64,000 bases of DNA, taken from Occultella gossypii (GTDB lineage Bacteria > Actinomycetota > Actinomycetes > Actinomycetales > Beutenbergiaceae). Under the pieces are notes generated by a model, which was not told where the DNA came from, ran no database searches, and saw nothing but the letters and a program-made list of their open reading frames with translations. Location of the stretch: NCBI RefSeq assembly GCF_019947135.1, contig NZ_JAGSHT010000006.1:17500-81499 (forward strand), written 5' to 3'. The position numbers and the translations under genes were made by a program. Shown here piece after piece: positions 25,343 through 35,159 of the stretch (the first letter of the stretch is position 1; each line of letters begins with the position of its first letter).

Positions 25343-26155
25343 TCAGGGCACGAGGTTCGTCTCGGCCGTCTCCACGCGGAGCGGGTCCGAGGCCGTGACG
25401 GTCGTGGCCGTACCGTTCACCGGGAGCCACGGGCCGGTGCCGTTGATCTGGAACTCGCCCGACCAGCTCGTGGTGAGGGTGATCTCGACCGTCTCGGCGG
25501 TCGTGTAGACGTGGGTGAGGGTGTGGTCCGGGTAGCCGGCGCCCGCGTCGGTGGTAACCAGAGGAGCGGAGCCGTCGCCGAAGTCCCAGGTGAACTCGAC
25601 GGGCGTCGCGCGCACCTCGACCGGTAGGCCCAGGACCGTGGTCGAGAACTCCTGGGTGGCCCCGTCCGTGAAGACGATCGTGTCCATGTTCACGAGCGTC
25701 CACTCGCCCTGGGGCTGGAGATTGATCTCCGAGCCGAGCAGCAGCAGGCGCTGGAAGTCGGTGACGGTGAGCGTGAGTGCCTCGGTCGCCGGCACGAGTT
25801 CATCCTCGCCGTTACCGGCCTTGAATTTCATTGCCACCGTGCCGGCATCCGTCAACAATGGGCAGCCAATGGGTATCGCACTGAATTCACTACCAGCCAC
25901 CGGACAGTCCGGATAGAGCGCGAAGATCTCCTCGACTGTCAATGAGTCTCTAGAACCTGAAGCTTGTGTCACCGTAGGTGAGACTCGATTGCCCATCTCG
26001 TCCCACTCTTGACCTCCGACCACGAAACTACCGGCGTCGTCTTCATCGACAAACCCGCTCCATTGCCCTGGTGCCGACGTCGGTTCTTCGGAGGGGTCCA
26101 TGGGAGCTACTGCGAGGAGCAGCAGCACAAACGCGTATACAGGGTGGCCAATCAT
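25343..26155 (-). CDS. Secreted protein with a PKD domain
   Basis: The 270-residue protein has an N-terminal hydrophobic signal (MIGHPVYAFVLLLLAVAPM). A middle region of about 150 residues has two cysteines (YPDCPV and PIGCPLL). A PKD-like beta-sandwich follows at about residues 190-250, with the signature VEFTWDFGDGSAPLVTTDAG and HVYTTAETVEITL. It has no catalytic motif. A cell-surface or exported role is likely. Its ATG overlaps the stop of the upstream DUF6318 lipoprotein (ATGA), which ties the two products together. Relative to the region, AT content is higher near its N-terminus (about 25,800-26,100). Confidence 0.75.
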   Translation of the reverse strand: MIGHPVYAFVLLLLAVAPMDPSEEPTSAPGQWSGFVDEDDAGSFVVGGQEWDEMGNRVSPTVTQASGSRDSLTVEEIFALYPDCPVAGSEFSAIPIGCPLLTDAGTVAMKFKAGNGEDELVPATEALTLTVTDFQRLLLLGSEINLQPQGEWTLVNMDTIVFTDGATQEFSTTVLGLPVEVRATPVEFTWDFGDGSAPLVTTDAGAGYPDHTLTHVYTTAETVEITLTTSWSGEFQINGTGPWLPVNGTATTVTASDPLRVETAETNLVP

Positions 26156-26763
26156 CCGACCTCCCCTGTGTGCACGGCCAAGACCGTCCATGCGTCAACG
26201 TCGAAGATCACGTTCACGACTGCGCCCTCAAAGGAAACTGGGTCGACGACTTCTATCGTTCCGTCGGCGTTGACAACCGTCGCCTCGCCCTGAACCGCAC
26301 TGAATGAAACGCGGTAGAACCCTCCTTCGGGCACATACTCGACGGTCATTTCGGTTGGGACTATCTCTCCACCTCGAAGAACGCCGCCAGCATCCGCCAT
26401 CTCCTGTACACCCTCGACGACACTCTGGCAGAACGCACACTCCGGCCCACTCATCGCCGTCCAAGTCGCGAGATCTGCGGTCGCATAGACATAGGCATAG
26501 TGGTCCAGGAAGTACGCGACTGCCGCCAAGGCGGCGTCGGGGCTGTCTTCGGTCAACCCTGCCGGCCGGTCCGGTGACGGAACCTCCGTCGGCTCCTCGG
26601 TCGTCGGCTCTTCAGTAGTCGGCTCGTCGCTCGTCTCGGTCGTCGACGTCGTCGGCTCGACGGGCTCCGCACCGTCACACGCGGCGACCAGCACGACCAG
26701 AGCGAGCACCGCCGTCGGGACGTACCAAGGACGCCTTCTCCCCCGCCACGACCCCCGCGTCAT
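26152..26763 (-). CDS. DUF6318-family lipoprotein
   Basis: The 203-residue protein has a lipoprotein signal (VLALVVLVAAC, Cys at about residue 29). A Thr/Glu-rich linker with TTEEPTTEEPTE repeats follows, then one DUF6318-type domain: AALAAVAYFLDHYAYVYATAD, GPECAFCQSVVEG with a CxxC pair, and WTVLAVHTG at the end. It is related to each half of the protein at 23558-24604. It is translationally coupled to the downstream PKD protein. The function is unknown. Confidence 0.78.
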   Translation of the reverse strand: MTRGSWRGRRRPWYVPTAVLALVVLVAACDGAEPVEPTTSTTETSDEPTTEEPTTEEPTEVPSPDRPAGLTEDSPDAALAAVAYFLDHYAYVYATADLATWTAMSGPECAFCQSVVEGVQEMADAGGVLRGGEIVPTEMTVEYVPEGGFYRVSFSAVQGEATVVNADGTIEVVDPVSFEGAVVNVIFDVDAWTVLAVHTGEVG

Positions 26764-26769
26764 GGACCG

Positions 26770-26775
26770 ACCGTA
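26770..26775 (-). promoter_or_regulatory. -10 box of the DUF6318 gene
   Basis: TACGGT lies six bases before the ATG at 26763, matching the promoter layout of the related gene at 24604. Confidence 0.55.
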
Positions 26776-26895
26776 GTGAATGGACCCCGGATTCGGAAGA
26801 CCCTGTGGATAACCTCAACGACTCTTCCGCGACGCCCCGCGTCAGCCCGGCCCGCGCGCGTATCGTCGAAAGACCCGAGCCGAACGGAGTACCCC

Positions 26896-27249
26896 ATGAC
26901 CGTCACGCAGATCATCGCCGACCTCAGGGTCGACGATCTCGACGAGGCCCGGCGCTTCTACGTCGACGGGCTCGGCCTGACCGAACAGCCCCTCGGCCTC
27001 GACTGGGTCACCCGCTTCGTCGACCCCGGCACCGGGGCCGCCGTCCAGGTGCTGACCCGGGACGCGACCGCGCCCGAGGCCCCCGCGGCGTCGGTGAAGG
27101 TGGACGACGTGCACGCCACCTACGCGTCGCTACGCGACGCCGGCTACGAGATCGTCCACCCGCTCACGACGGAGCCGTGGGGCGTCGTCCGGTTCTTCGT
27201 CCGGACGCCCGACGGTACGGTCCTCAACATCGTCCAGCACCACACCTGA
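26896..27249 (+). CDS. VOC-superfamily (glyoxalase/bleomycin-resistance) protein
   Basis: The 117-residue protein is a single VOC domain made of two beta-alpha-beta-beta-beta modules. They are LRVDDLDEARRFYVDGLGL and, in the second half, VKVDDVHATYASLRDAGYEIVHP followed by WGVVRFFVRTPDGTVLNIVQH. The metal-ligand His of true glyoxalases is not evident at the first position, so binding or an unidentified reaction is more likely than methylglyoxal isomerisation. The ATG at 26896 has CGGAG upstream. It converges on ilvE. Confidence 0.78.
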   Translation: MTVTQIIADLRVDDLDEARRFYVDGLGLTEQPLGLDWVTRFVDPGTGAAVQVLTRDATAPEAPAASVKVDDVHATYASLRDAGYEIVHPLTTEPWGVVRFFVRTPDGTVLNIVQHHT

Positions 27250-27264
27250 CCGCCGGACGAGGAC

Positions 27265-28368
27265 TCAGACGAGCCGGGTCATCCAGCCGTAGGTGTCCTC
27301 GTGCCGCCCGTACTGCAGGTCGGTGAGCAGCCCGTACAGCTCGTTCGTGACCTTCCCGGCCGTCCCGTCACCGACGGTGAGGTCGAACCCGGTGCCCTTG
27401 AGCACACCGATGGGCGTGATCACGGCTGCGGTCCCGCACGCGAACACCTCGGCGATCTCGCCCGACGCCACCCCGGCCTTGACCTCCTCCAGCGTGATCG
27501 CGCGCTCGTGCACCTCGTGCCCGGCGTCGGTGACCAGCTGCAGGATGGACTGCCGGGTGACGCCCTCGAGGATCGTCCCGGTCAGCGCCGGCGTGTGCAC
27601 GGAGCCGTCGGCGGTGACGATGAACATGTTCATCCCGCCGAGTTCCTCGAGGTAGGTGTTCGTGGCCGCGTCGAGGAAGCAGACCTGCTGGCAGCCGTGC
27701 TCGTGCGCCTGTTGCTGCGGCAGCAGGCTGGCTGCGTAGTTCCCACCGCACTTGGCCGCGCCGGTGCCGCCCGGGCCGGCGCGGTGGTACTCCTCGGCGA
27801 CCCAGATCGAGACCGGCGTGAAGCCGGACGTGAAGTAGGGCCCCGAGGGCGAGGCGATCACCAGGTACTCGACCCGGCGCGCCGCGCGCACCCCGAGGAA
27901 CGCCTCGGAGGCAAACATGTACGGCCGCAGGTACAGCGAGGACCCGGGCGCGTTCGGCACCCACTCCATGTCCGTGCGGACGAGCTGCCTGATCGAGTCG
28001 AGGAAGTCCGCCTCGCTCAGTTCGGGCAGCGCCAGCCGTCGCGCGCTCTGCGCGAACCGGGCCGCGTTCGCCTCGGGCCGGAACGCCCAGACGGTGCCGT
28101 CCTCGTGCCGGTAGGCCTTCAGCCCTTCGAAGATCTCCTGCGCGTAGTGCAGCACCGCGGCCGCCGGGTCCAGGCTGAGCGGGCCGTACGCCTCGATGCG
28201 TCGGTCGTGCCAGCCCTGATCGGGGGTCCACGTCGCGTGGGCCATGTGATCGGAAAAGACCGTTCCGAACCCCAGCTCGGTCAGCGCGGCGGCGCGCTGC
28301 TCGCGGGTCCGGGGGTGCGACGTCGGCCGCACCGCGAACGTCGTCTCCTGTTGCGTGTCGTTGCTCAT
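27265..28368 (-). CDS. ilvE: Branched-chain amino acid aminotransferase
   Basis: The 367-residue fold-type IV PLP enzyme transfers the amino group between glutamate and the 2-oxo acids of Ile, Val and Leu. The PLP lysine lies in GAAKCGGNYAASL (about residue 210). The class signature continues as FLDAATNTYLEELGGMNMF, followed by TGTILEGVTRQSIL. The start has GAGAGG upstream. It lies about 100 bases downstream of leuB on the same strand, with two hairpins between them. Confidence 0.96.
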   Translation of the reverse strand: MSNDTQQETTFAVRPTSHPRTREQRAAALTELGFGTVFSDHMAHATWTPDQGWHDRRIEAYGPLSLDPAAAVLHYAQEIFEGLKAYRHEDGTVWAFRPEANAARFAQSARRLALPELSEADFLDSIRQLVRTDMEWVPNAPGSSLYLRPYMFASEAFLGVRAARRVEYLVIASPSGPYFTSGFTPVSIWVAEEYHRAGPGGTGAAKCGGNYAASLLPQQQAHEHGCQQVCFLDAATNTYLEELGGMNMFIVTADGSVHTPALTGTILEGVTRQSILQLVTDAGHEVHERAITLEEVKAGVASGEIAEVFACGTAAVITPIGVLKGTGFDLTVGDGTAGKVTNELYGLLTDLQYGRHEDTYGWMTRLV

Positions 28369-28405
28369 CGTGCCTCTCCACCGTGGGTTGCGAGTATGAC
28401 GGTAG

Positions 28406-28436
28406 CCCTACTGAGCCGTTTCCGGCGTCAGTAGGG
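28406..28436 (-). repeat. Inverted repeat in front of ilvE
   Basis: CCCTACTGA and TCAGTAGGG form 9-bp arms around GCCG/CGGC inner arms. It sits 38 bases before the ilvE start and just after the leuB terminator. It could be an RNA hairpin in the leuB-ilvE gap or an operator for ilvE. Confidence 0.5.
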
Positions 28437-28439
28437 TGA

Positions 28440-28475
28440 GCGAGGCGCGCCCCGGCAGGGGCGTGTCCGCCTCGC
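28440..28475 (-). terminator. leuB terminator hairpin
   Basis: GCGAGGCG pairs with CGCCTCGC, and inside it CGCCCC pairs with GGGGCG around GGCA. The stem ends one base from the leuB stop codon. It has no U-tract. Confidence 0.6.
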
Positions 28476-29519
28476 TCAGCCAGCTACTCGAGCGGCGAGG
28501 GCGTCGCCGATCTCAACGGTGGTGCGCGGCGAACCGTCGCGCGCGGCGATGTCGGCGGTGACCGCGTCGGAGATGCGGGTGGCCTGCTCGGGCAGACCGA
28601 GGTGCTCCAGCATCAGCGCGACGGACAGCACGGCCGCCGTCGGGTCCGCCTTGGACTGGCCGGCGATGTCCGGCGCGGAGCCGTGCACGGGCTCGAACAT
28701 GGACGGGAACGCGCCACTGGGGTTGACGTTGCCGGAGGCCGCGAGGCCGATGCCACCGGTGATCGCCGCGGCGAGGTCGGTGATGATGTCGCCGAACAGG
28801 TTGTCGGTCACGATCACGTCGAACCGGGCCGGGTCGGTGACCATGTAGATGGTCACGGCGTCCACGTGCGCGTAGTCGACGGTGATCTCCGGGAACTCCG
28901 CGGCGACGGCCTCGACGGTGCGTCGCCACAGGTGACCGGCGTTGACGAGCACGTTGTGCTTGTGCACGAGGGTGAGCTTCTTGCGGGGCCGGGCCTGAGC
29001 GCGCGCGAACGCGTCCCGCACCACCCGCTCGACGCCGAACGCGGTGTTCACGCTGACCTCGGTCGCGATCTCGTGCGGCGTACCCACCCGCAGCGCCCCG
29101 CCATTGCCCGTGTAGGGGCCCTCGGTGCCTTCCCGCACCACCACGAAGTCCACATCGCCTGGGTTCGCGAGCGGCGTCGGCACGCCCGGGTACAGGCGCG
29201 AGGGGCGCAGGTTCACGTAGTGGTCCAACGCGAACCGGAGCTTCAGCAGCAGCCCGCGCTCGAGCACCCCGCTGGGCACGGTCGGGTCCCCGACGGCGCC
29301 GAGCAGGATCGCGTCGTGGGTGCTGATCGCGGCCAGGTCGTCATCCGTGAGCGTCTCGCCGGTCTCGTGCCAGCGCTTCGCGCCCAACTCGAACGCCGTG
29401 CGCTCCACGGTGACCTCACTACCGGCCAGGACGACGTCGAGGACCTTCAGACCCTCGGCGACCACCTCGGGTCCGATTCCGTCACCTGCAACGACTGCGA
29501 GCTTGATGGTTCGTGCCAT
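28476..29519 (-). CDS. leuB: 3-Isopropylmalate dehydrogenase
   Basis: The 347-residue enzyme oxidises and decarboxylates 3-isopropylmalate, and in the citramalate route also 3-methylmalate, with NAD. The isopropylmalate/isocitrate dehydrogenase signature is seen in [47 protein letters not shown] and [20 protein letters not shown] are also visible. With cimA in the same window, leuB would serve both Leu and Ile synthesis, while leuA and leuCD are not here. The ATG at 29519 follows TAGGCT by seven bases, so the transcript is probably leaderless. Confidence 0.96.
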   Translation of the reverse strand: MARTIKLAVVAGDGIGPEVVAEGLKVLDVVLAGSEVTVERTAFELGAKRWHETGETLTDDDLAAISTHDAILLGAVGDPTVPSGVLERGLLLKLRFALDHYVNLRPSRLYPGVPTPLANPGDVDFVVVREGTEGPYTGNGGALRVGTPHEIATEVSVNTAFGVERVVRDAFARAQARPRKKLTLVHKHNVLVNAGHLWRRTVEAVAAEFPEITVDYAHVDAVTIYMVTDPARFDVIVTDNLFGDIITDLAAAITGGIGLAASGNVNPSGAFPSMFEPVHGSAPDIAGQSKADPTAAVLSVALMLEHLGLPEQATRISDAVTADIAARDGSPRTTVEIGDALAARVAG

Positions 29520-29526
29520 GGTTCGT

Positions 29527-29532
29527 AGCCTA
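29527..29532 (-). promoter_or_regulatory. leuB -10 box
   Basis: TAGGCT ends seven bases before the leuB ATG. The inverted repeat at 29544-29561 then falls at about -25 to -42, over the -35 region. Confidence 0.55.
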
Positions 29533-29543
29533 CCTACGGTCCC

Positions 29544-29561
29544 ACGGTATGGACATACCGT
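29544..29561 (-). promoter_or_regulatory. Palindromic operator candidate before leuB
   Basis: ACGGTATG-GA-CATACCGT is a perfect 8+8 inverted repeat overlapping the expected -35 region of the leuB promoter. No regulator gene lies next to it. The flanking 29,560-29,658 stretch otherwise contains only GC-rich imperfect direct repeats (CCCGACGGCG twice). Confidence 0.6.
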
Positions 29562-29658
29562 CTCGCATGTTGGCGCGGCTGCGAGTGCTGCGTCGCGTGG
29601 TCAAGGCCCGACGGCGGGGGTCGCGTCCCGTCGTCAACGCCCGACGGCGTGGGCTGGG

Positions 29659-30114
29659 TCAGGCGGGCGGCGTGCGCCGCTTCGGCGGCCTGGGGTAGAC
29701 GGCCTCGAAGTGCTCGACGAGGACCTCGGTCCCGTTCGGCAGCGGGTCGCCGCCGGGCGTCAGCCCGGCCTCCTCGCCGACACTGCCGCCGACTGCCTGC
29801 CGAGCCACCGCGGTGGTGCGGATGAGGACGCGGGGTTCGGCCCCGCCGTCGAGCAGGATGGAGAGGTCCCCGATGTCCGGGGCCGGCTCGTCACCCAGGT
29901 CGGCCACGGTCACGACGATCGACGTGCGCGTGCCCGCGAGCACCTCGGCCACGAACTCGTCCGCGGTGGCGCGGTCGTCGGAGAAGGACCACGCCGGCGG
30001 CGGGATCGTGTCCCGCGGCGCCTGCCCGACGAACAGCTCGAGCCGGGTGACCTTGCCCTTGAGCCGGGCCACGCGCCAGAACCGGTCGATCGCGTCGTCC
30101 TGCTCGGTGTCCAT
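29659..30114 (-). CDS. ASCH-domain protein
   Basis: The 151-residue protein resembles small ASCH (PUA-like) proteins. It has an N-terminal AIDRFWRVA helix, then FVAEVLAGTRTSIVV and IGDLSILLDGGAEPRVLIRTTAV, and it closes with VEHFEAVYP, which matches the CERFxxVYP ending of the family. It is shorter than most family members because the region between strands and the terminal box is compressed. ASCH domains are thought to bind RNA, and some hydrolyse N4-acetylcytidine. No activity can be assigned here. Confidence 0.6.
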   Translation of the reverse strand: MDTEQDDAIDRFWRVARLKGKVTRLELFVGQAPRDTIPPPAWSFSDDRATADEFVAEVLAGTRTSIVVTVADLGDEPAPDIGDLSILLDGGAEPRVLIRTTAVARQAVGGSVGEEAGLTPGGDPLPNGTEVLVEHFEAVYPRPPKRRTPPA

Positions 30115-30243
30115 CCGGCCAGTCTGCCGTACGCGTCGGCGCCCTGATCACACCCGCGGACGAGAAGGGCTCCGACCTGCGGCGTATCGACAGCGCTGGA
30201 CAGATGCGGAACGCTGGGCACACCATCGAAGAAGGAGTGCACC

Positions 30244-30672
30244 GTGAGCCAGTACCCACCGCCCGATGGGCCGCACAACCCTCCGGCCGGCGCCGGCTAC
30301 GTCCAGGCCACCAACAACGACGGCAGCAACAAGACGATCGCCATCCTGGCGCACCTGTCCCCGATCATCGCCATGGTCCTGTCCGCGGGCTGGCTCAGCT
30401 TTCTGGGCCCGCTCCTGGTGTGGCTGATCTGGAAGGACCGCGGCCCGCTGGTCCGCAATGCCGCCGCGAGCGCGTTCAACTTCAACATCACGGTGTGGGT
30501 GGTGACCATCATCGGGTGGATCTGCCTCTTCACGATCGTCCTGATCCCCCTCGCGATCGTGCTCTGGGCCGTCGTCTGGATCGCCCAGATCGTGCTCTCG
30601 ATCATCGGCGCGATGCGCGCCAGCAACGGCGAGGTGTATCGCTACCCGTTCCAGGTGCCGATCCTGAAGTGA
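30244..30672 (+). CDS. DUF4870 membrane protein
   Basis: The 142-residue protein has a short Pro/Gly-rich N-terminal tail, then the DUF4870 pattern: KTIAILAHLSPIIAMVLSAGWLSFLGPLLVWLIWKD as the first two helices. The conserved VRNAAASAFNFNITVWVV and a final pair of helices follow. Three to four membrane passes are expected. The function is unknown. The GTG start has GAAGGAG eight bases upstream. Confidence 0.85.
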   Translation: MSQYPPPDGPHNPPAGAGYVQATNNDGSNKTIAILAHLSPIIAMVLSAGWLSFLGPLLVWLIWKDRGPLVRNAAASAFNFNITVWVVTIIGWICLFTIVLIPLAIVLWAVVWIAQIVLSIIGAMRASNGEVYRYPFQVPILK

Positions 30673-30688
30673 ACGCGGGACGGCCGGC

Positions 30689-31282
30689 TCAGAGGGTGCC
30701 GGTCGCCCGCAGCGGGAGCAGGATCAGGAAGGCGGCCCAGCTCACGATGCTGAGCCAAAGGTTCACGGTCAGCAGGCCCACGGTCTCGCCGATCGCGGGT
30801 GGCACGAACCACCGCGCCCGGTCGAAGGACTCGATGTGGGTGTTCACGTGGTCCGGGATCGTGATCACCTTCCACAGCGCCCGCAGCCGGCGCATCAGGC
30901 GCAGGCCCCCGCGCTCGGCGAGGTCGGCGATCCGCGCCAGGATCTCGAGCGAGACGTCCATGAGGTCGAAGAGCCCGGTGAACTGCGTCGCCAGTTCGGC
31001 CCTGTCGTCGGCGGCGCGCCAGTACTGCCGGACCCGGTGCAGGAACCGGGCCGAGAACACGGCACCCGCGATCGCCAGCGCGAGCAGGATCAGTCGGGTC
31101 CACCCTTCGGCGCCGACGGCGATCCAGCCGATCCCGATCAGCGGCACGACCGGCACCAGTCCGTAGAGCACCGCCGGGATCCGCAGGATCCGGAGCGCCA
31201 CGGTCAGCGGCCCGGACACCTGCGCGGCCGCCTCGTAGGCGGCCGTCCGCTCGGAATCGCGCTCCGACACCGATTCAGTCAT
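30689..31282 (-). CDS. Hypothetical membrane protein
   Basis: I do not recognise this 197-residue protein. It has an acidic N-terminus, two adjacent hydrophobic helices (about residues 35-75), a basic helical cytoplasmic stretch (VRQYWRAADDRAELATQF to RLMRRLRALW), and a final hydrophobic hairpin at about 165-190. The architecture suggests a small integral membrane protein with a central amphipathic domain. The ATG at 31282 follows TAGGAT by seven bases. It runs tail to tail with the DUF4870 gene. Confidence 0.65.
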   Translation of the reverse strand: MTESVSERDSERTAAYEAAAQVSGPLTVALRILRIPAVLYGLVPVVPLIGIGWIAVGAEGWTRLILLALAIAGAVFSARFLHRVRQYWRAADDRAELATQFTGLFDLMDVSLEILARIADLAERGGLRLMRRLRALWKVITIPDHVNTHIESFDRARWFVPPAIGETVGLLTVNLWLSIVSWAAFLILLPLRATGTL

Positions 31283-31289
31283 GGGCCGA

Positions 31290-31295
31290 ATCCTA
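31290..31295 (-). promoter_or_regulatory. -10 box of the membrane protein gene
   Basis: TAGGAT ends seven bases before the ATG at 31282, so this transcript probably begins after the ilvC terminator and is leaderless. Confidence 0.5.
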
Positions 31296-31315
31296 GCCAG
31301 CCCCCCGAAACGCGT

Positions 31316-31380
31316 GAGACCGGACACCTGCCCCGAGACCGCCCATCCGTAGGGCGGTCTCGGGGCGTGTGTCCGGTCTC
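31316..31380 (-). terminator. Nested double hairpin after ilvC
   Basis: The inner stem is CCCCGAGACCGCCC with GGGCGGTCTCGGGG (14 perfect pairs, 7-base loop). The outer stem is GAGACCGGACAC with GTGTCCGGTCTC (12 perfect pairs). Both lie 28-92 bases beyond the ilvC stop. It has no U-tract and is far longer than a usual intrinsic terminator. Confidence 0.75.
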
Positions 31381-31407
31381 GGTGGCGAGGAGGGAGCGTC
31401 AGCTCCG

Positions 31408-33026
<1,619 letters not shown>

Positions 33027-33037
33027 CGTCTTCTGCC

Positions 33038-34882
33038 TCACTCGTCACGATCGAACGCCGGGCCGATGCCCTGCGCGTACTGGATGTCGTCGTTGCTCAC
33101 GCCGGAGGGCACCATCGGCCACACCATGGCGTCGCGGCTGACCACGAAGTCCACGACCACGGGCCGGTCGTCGATCTCCTGCGCCTTGCGGATCGTCGCG
33201 TCGACATCCTTCGCGTTGTCGCACCGCAGACCCACGCACCCGTACGCCTCGGCGAGCTTGACGAAGTCCGGGATCCGCGCCGTCTCGTGCCCGGTGTTCA
33301 GGTCCGTGTTGGAGTAGCGCTGGTCGTAGAACAGCGTCTGCCACTGGCGCACCATGCCGAGCGAGGAGTTGTTGATGATCGCGACCTTGATCGGGATGTC
33401 GTCGAGGGCGCAGGTGGCCAGTTCCTGATTGGTCATCTGGAAGCAGCCGTCGCCGTCGACCGCCCACACGGTCTTGTCCGGGGCGCCGACCTTCGCGCCC
33501 ATCGCCGCCGGCACCGCGTAACCCATGGTGCCCAGGCCGCCGGAGTTCAGCCACGTGCGCGGGTGCTCGTAGCGGATGAACTGGGCGGCCCACATCTGGT
33601 GCTGGCCGACACCGGCCGCGAAGATGGTCTCCGGGCCGGAGATCTCGCCGAGCCGGGAGATCACGTACTGCGGGGCGAGCAGGCCATCCTCGGTGGGCGA
33701 CCAGCCGAGCGGGTACGTGGTGCGCAGCTCGTCGATCGTGTGCCACCACCCCTCCAGGTCCGGCTTCCCGTGCTGGGTCTGCTCCTGGGCGAGCTCGACG
33801 GTCAGGTCCGCGAGCACGTCCTTGAGGTCCCCGACGATCGGCACGTCCGCGAACCGGTTCTTGGAGATCTCGGCGGGGTCGATGTCCGCGTGCACGATCG
33901 TGGCACCCGGGGCGAAGCTGTCCAGCCGGCCGGTGACGCGGTCGTCGAACCGGGCCCCGAGGGCGACCACGAGGTCCGCCTTCTGGAGCGCGGCCACCGC
34001 GGGGACGGTGCCGTGCATCCCGGGCATCCCGACGTTCTGCGGGTGCGAGTCGGGTAGCGCCCCCCGGGCCATCAGGGTGGTGACCACGGCGGCGCCGGAG
34101 AGGTTGGTCAGCTCGATCAGCTCGGCCGACGCGTTCGCGCGGATCACACCGCCGCCGACGTACAGCACCGGACGGCGGGCGGTCGCGAGCAGCCGGGCGG
34201 CCTCCTTGATCTGCTTGATGTGCGGCTTGGTGATCGGGTGGTAGCCGGGGATGTCCAGCTCGGCGGGCGGCCAGGAGAAGGACGTCTCGGCCTGCATGGC
34301 GCTCTTGGCGATGTCCACCAGCACCGGGCCGGGGCGGCCGGTGGAGGCGATGTGGAACGCCTCGGCGATCCGGGCCGGGATCTCGCTCGGGTCCGTGACC
34401 AGGAAGGAGTGCTTCGTGATCGGCATGGTGATGCCGACGATGTCCGCCTCCTGGAAGGCGTCCGTTCCGATCATGGAGGCACCCACCTGGCCGGTGATCG
34501 CCACCATCGGCACCGAGTCCATGTGCGCGTCGGCAATCGGTGTGACGAGGTTGGTAGCGCCGGGACCGGAGGTCGCCATGCAGACCCCGACCCTTCCGGT
34601 GGCGGCCGCGTAGCCCGCCGCGGCGTGGCCGGCGCCCTGTTCGTGGCGAACCAGGACGTGGCGGATCGAGGAGTCGAAGAGCGGGTCGTAGACCGGGAGG
34701 ATGGCGCCGCCCGGGATCCCGAAGATGACGTCGGCACCGACGGACTCCAGGGATCGGACCACCGAGGCAGCCCCGGTCATCACCTCACCGACGACCGCGG
34801 GCGCGGCACTCGGTGTGGCTGCGGCCAGCGCCGGCTTGGCCGGCTGCGAACGAGGCGGCGTGGGATGCGGCACGTGTGCCAT
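33038..34882 (-). CDS. ilvB: Acetolactate synthase catalytic subunit
   Basis: The 614-residue ThDP enzyme makes acetolactate or acetohydroxybutyrate. [15 protein letters not shown] carries the catalytic Glu. The ThDP/Mg motif is [20 protein letters not shown] then [11 protein letters not shown]. An N-terminal extension of about 45 residues is Ala/Pro-rich. The ATG at 34882 has AGGAGGA upstream, whereas the open frame up to 34924 has none. The leader of about 155 bases encodes a peptide with Ile-Val-Val-Val-Leu and a terminator, so the ilvBNC operon should be controlled by attenuation. Confidence 0.97.
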   Translation of the reverse strand: MAHVPHPTPPRSQPAKPALAAATPSAAPAVVGEVMTGAASVVRSLESVGADVIFGIPGGAILPVYDPLFDSSIRHVLVRHEQGAGHAAAGYAAATGRVGVCMATSGPGATNLVTPIADAHMDSVPMVAITGQVGASMIGTDAFQEADIVGITMPITKHSFLVTDPSEIPARIAEAFHIASTGRPGPVLVDIAKSAMQAETSFSWPPAELDIPGYHPITKPHIKQIKEAARLLATARRPVLYVGGGVIRANASAELIELTNLSGAAVVTTLMARGALPDSHPQNVGMPGMHGTVPAVAALQKADLVVALGARFDDRVTGRLDSFAPGATIVHADIDPAEISKNRFADVPIVGDLKDVLADLTVELAQEQTQHGKPDLEGWWHTIDELRTTYPLGWSPTEDGLLAPQYVISRLGEISGPETIFAAGVGQHQMWAAQFIRYEHPRTWLNSGGLGTMGYAVPAAMGAKVGAPDKTVWAVDGDGCFQMTNQELATCALDDIPIKVAIINNSSLGMVRQWQTLFYDQRYSNTDLNTGHETARIPDFVKLAEAYGCVGLRCDNAKDVDATIRKAQEIDDRPVVVDFVVSRDAMVWPMVPSGVSNDDIQYAQGIGPAFDRDE

Positions 34883-34922
34883 CGCTCCTCCTGTGCTCTC
34901 TCTTGCATGGGTGTGGGCAAAC

Positions 34923-34956
34923 AAAAACCCCTCGTGCCCAGGGGGCGGTCGAGGGG
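34923..34956 (-). terminator. ilvB attenuator terminator
   Basis: CCCCTCG and CGAGGGG close a stem (extended by one A-T pair) around a 15-base, partly paired loop, followed by TTTTTGTTTG. It lies 40 bases upstream of the ilvB start codon. Confidence 0.85.
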
Positions 34957-34957
34957 T

Positions 34958-35003
34958 GCGCGCTCAGTGCAGGATCGTCGATCAGACGGTCGCGTGAGCG
35001 CGC
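34958..35003 (-). promoter_or_regulatory. ilvB leader 1:2 hairpin
   Basis: GCGCGCTCA and TGAGCGCGC pair perfectly across 28 bases. The 5' arm lies in the leader-peptide coding region just after the branched-chain codons, and the 3' arm touches the terminator stem. This suits a ribosome-sensitive switch. Confidence 0.7.
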
Positions 35004-35038
35004 CCGGTAAGTACTACGACGATCGCCGAACTGAACAT
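34982..35038 (-). CDS. Branched-chain leader peptide of ilvBNC
   Basis: The 18-residue frame reads MFSSAIVVVLTGRAHATV. Five branched-chain codons in a row (ATC GTC GTA GTA CTT) act as the sensing stretch. Its ATG lies seven bases after a TACTAT -10 box, so the leader itself is probably leaderless. Ribosome-mediated attenuation of ilvB by such peptides is known in Corynebacterium and other actinobacteria. Translation here is inferred. Confidence 0.85.
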   Translation of the reverse strand: MFSSAIVVVLTGRAHATV

Positions 35039-35045
35039 GTTCCAG

Positions 35046-35075
35046 ATAGTAGCCCCGGCGTGAGCGATCCGTCAC
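35046..35075 (-). promoter_or_regulatory. Promoter of the ilvBNC leader
   Basis: The -10 TACTAT (35051-35046) and -35 GTGACG (35075-35070) are 18 bases apart. The start point would be at or next to the leader-peptide ATG. Confidence 0.65.
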
Positions 35076-35159
35076 ATCCATCCCGGTCGTGTCTCACATG
35101 TTGGGCCACGAGGCCACATCTTGGACGGCAGGTCAGGGTCGGCAGCCCGGCCGGTCCGT

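Noticed and set aside
29554..29698. Small plus-strand frame (about 48 residues) with repeated RRRG motifs between leuB and the ASCH gene
   Set aside because: It lacks a ribosome binding site, overlaps the leuB operator and is produced by imperfect GC-rich direct repeats.
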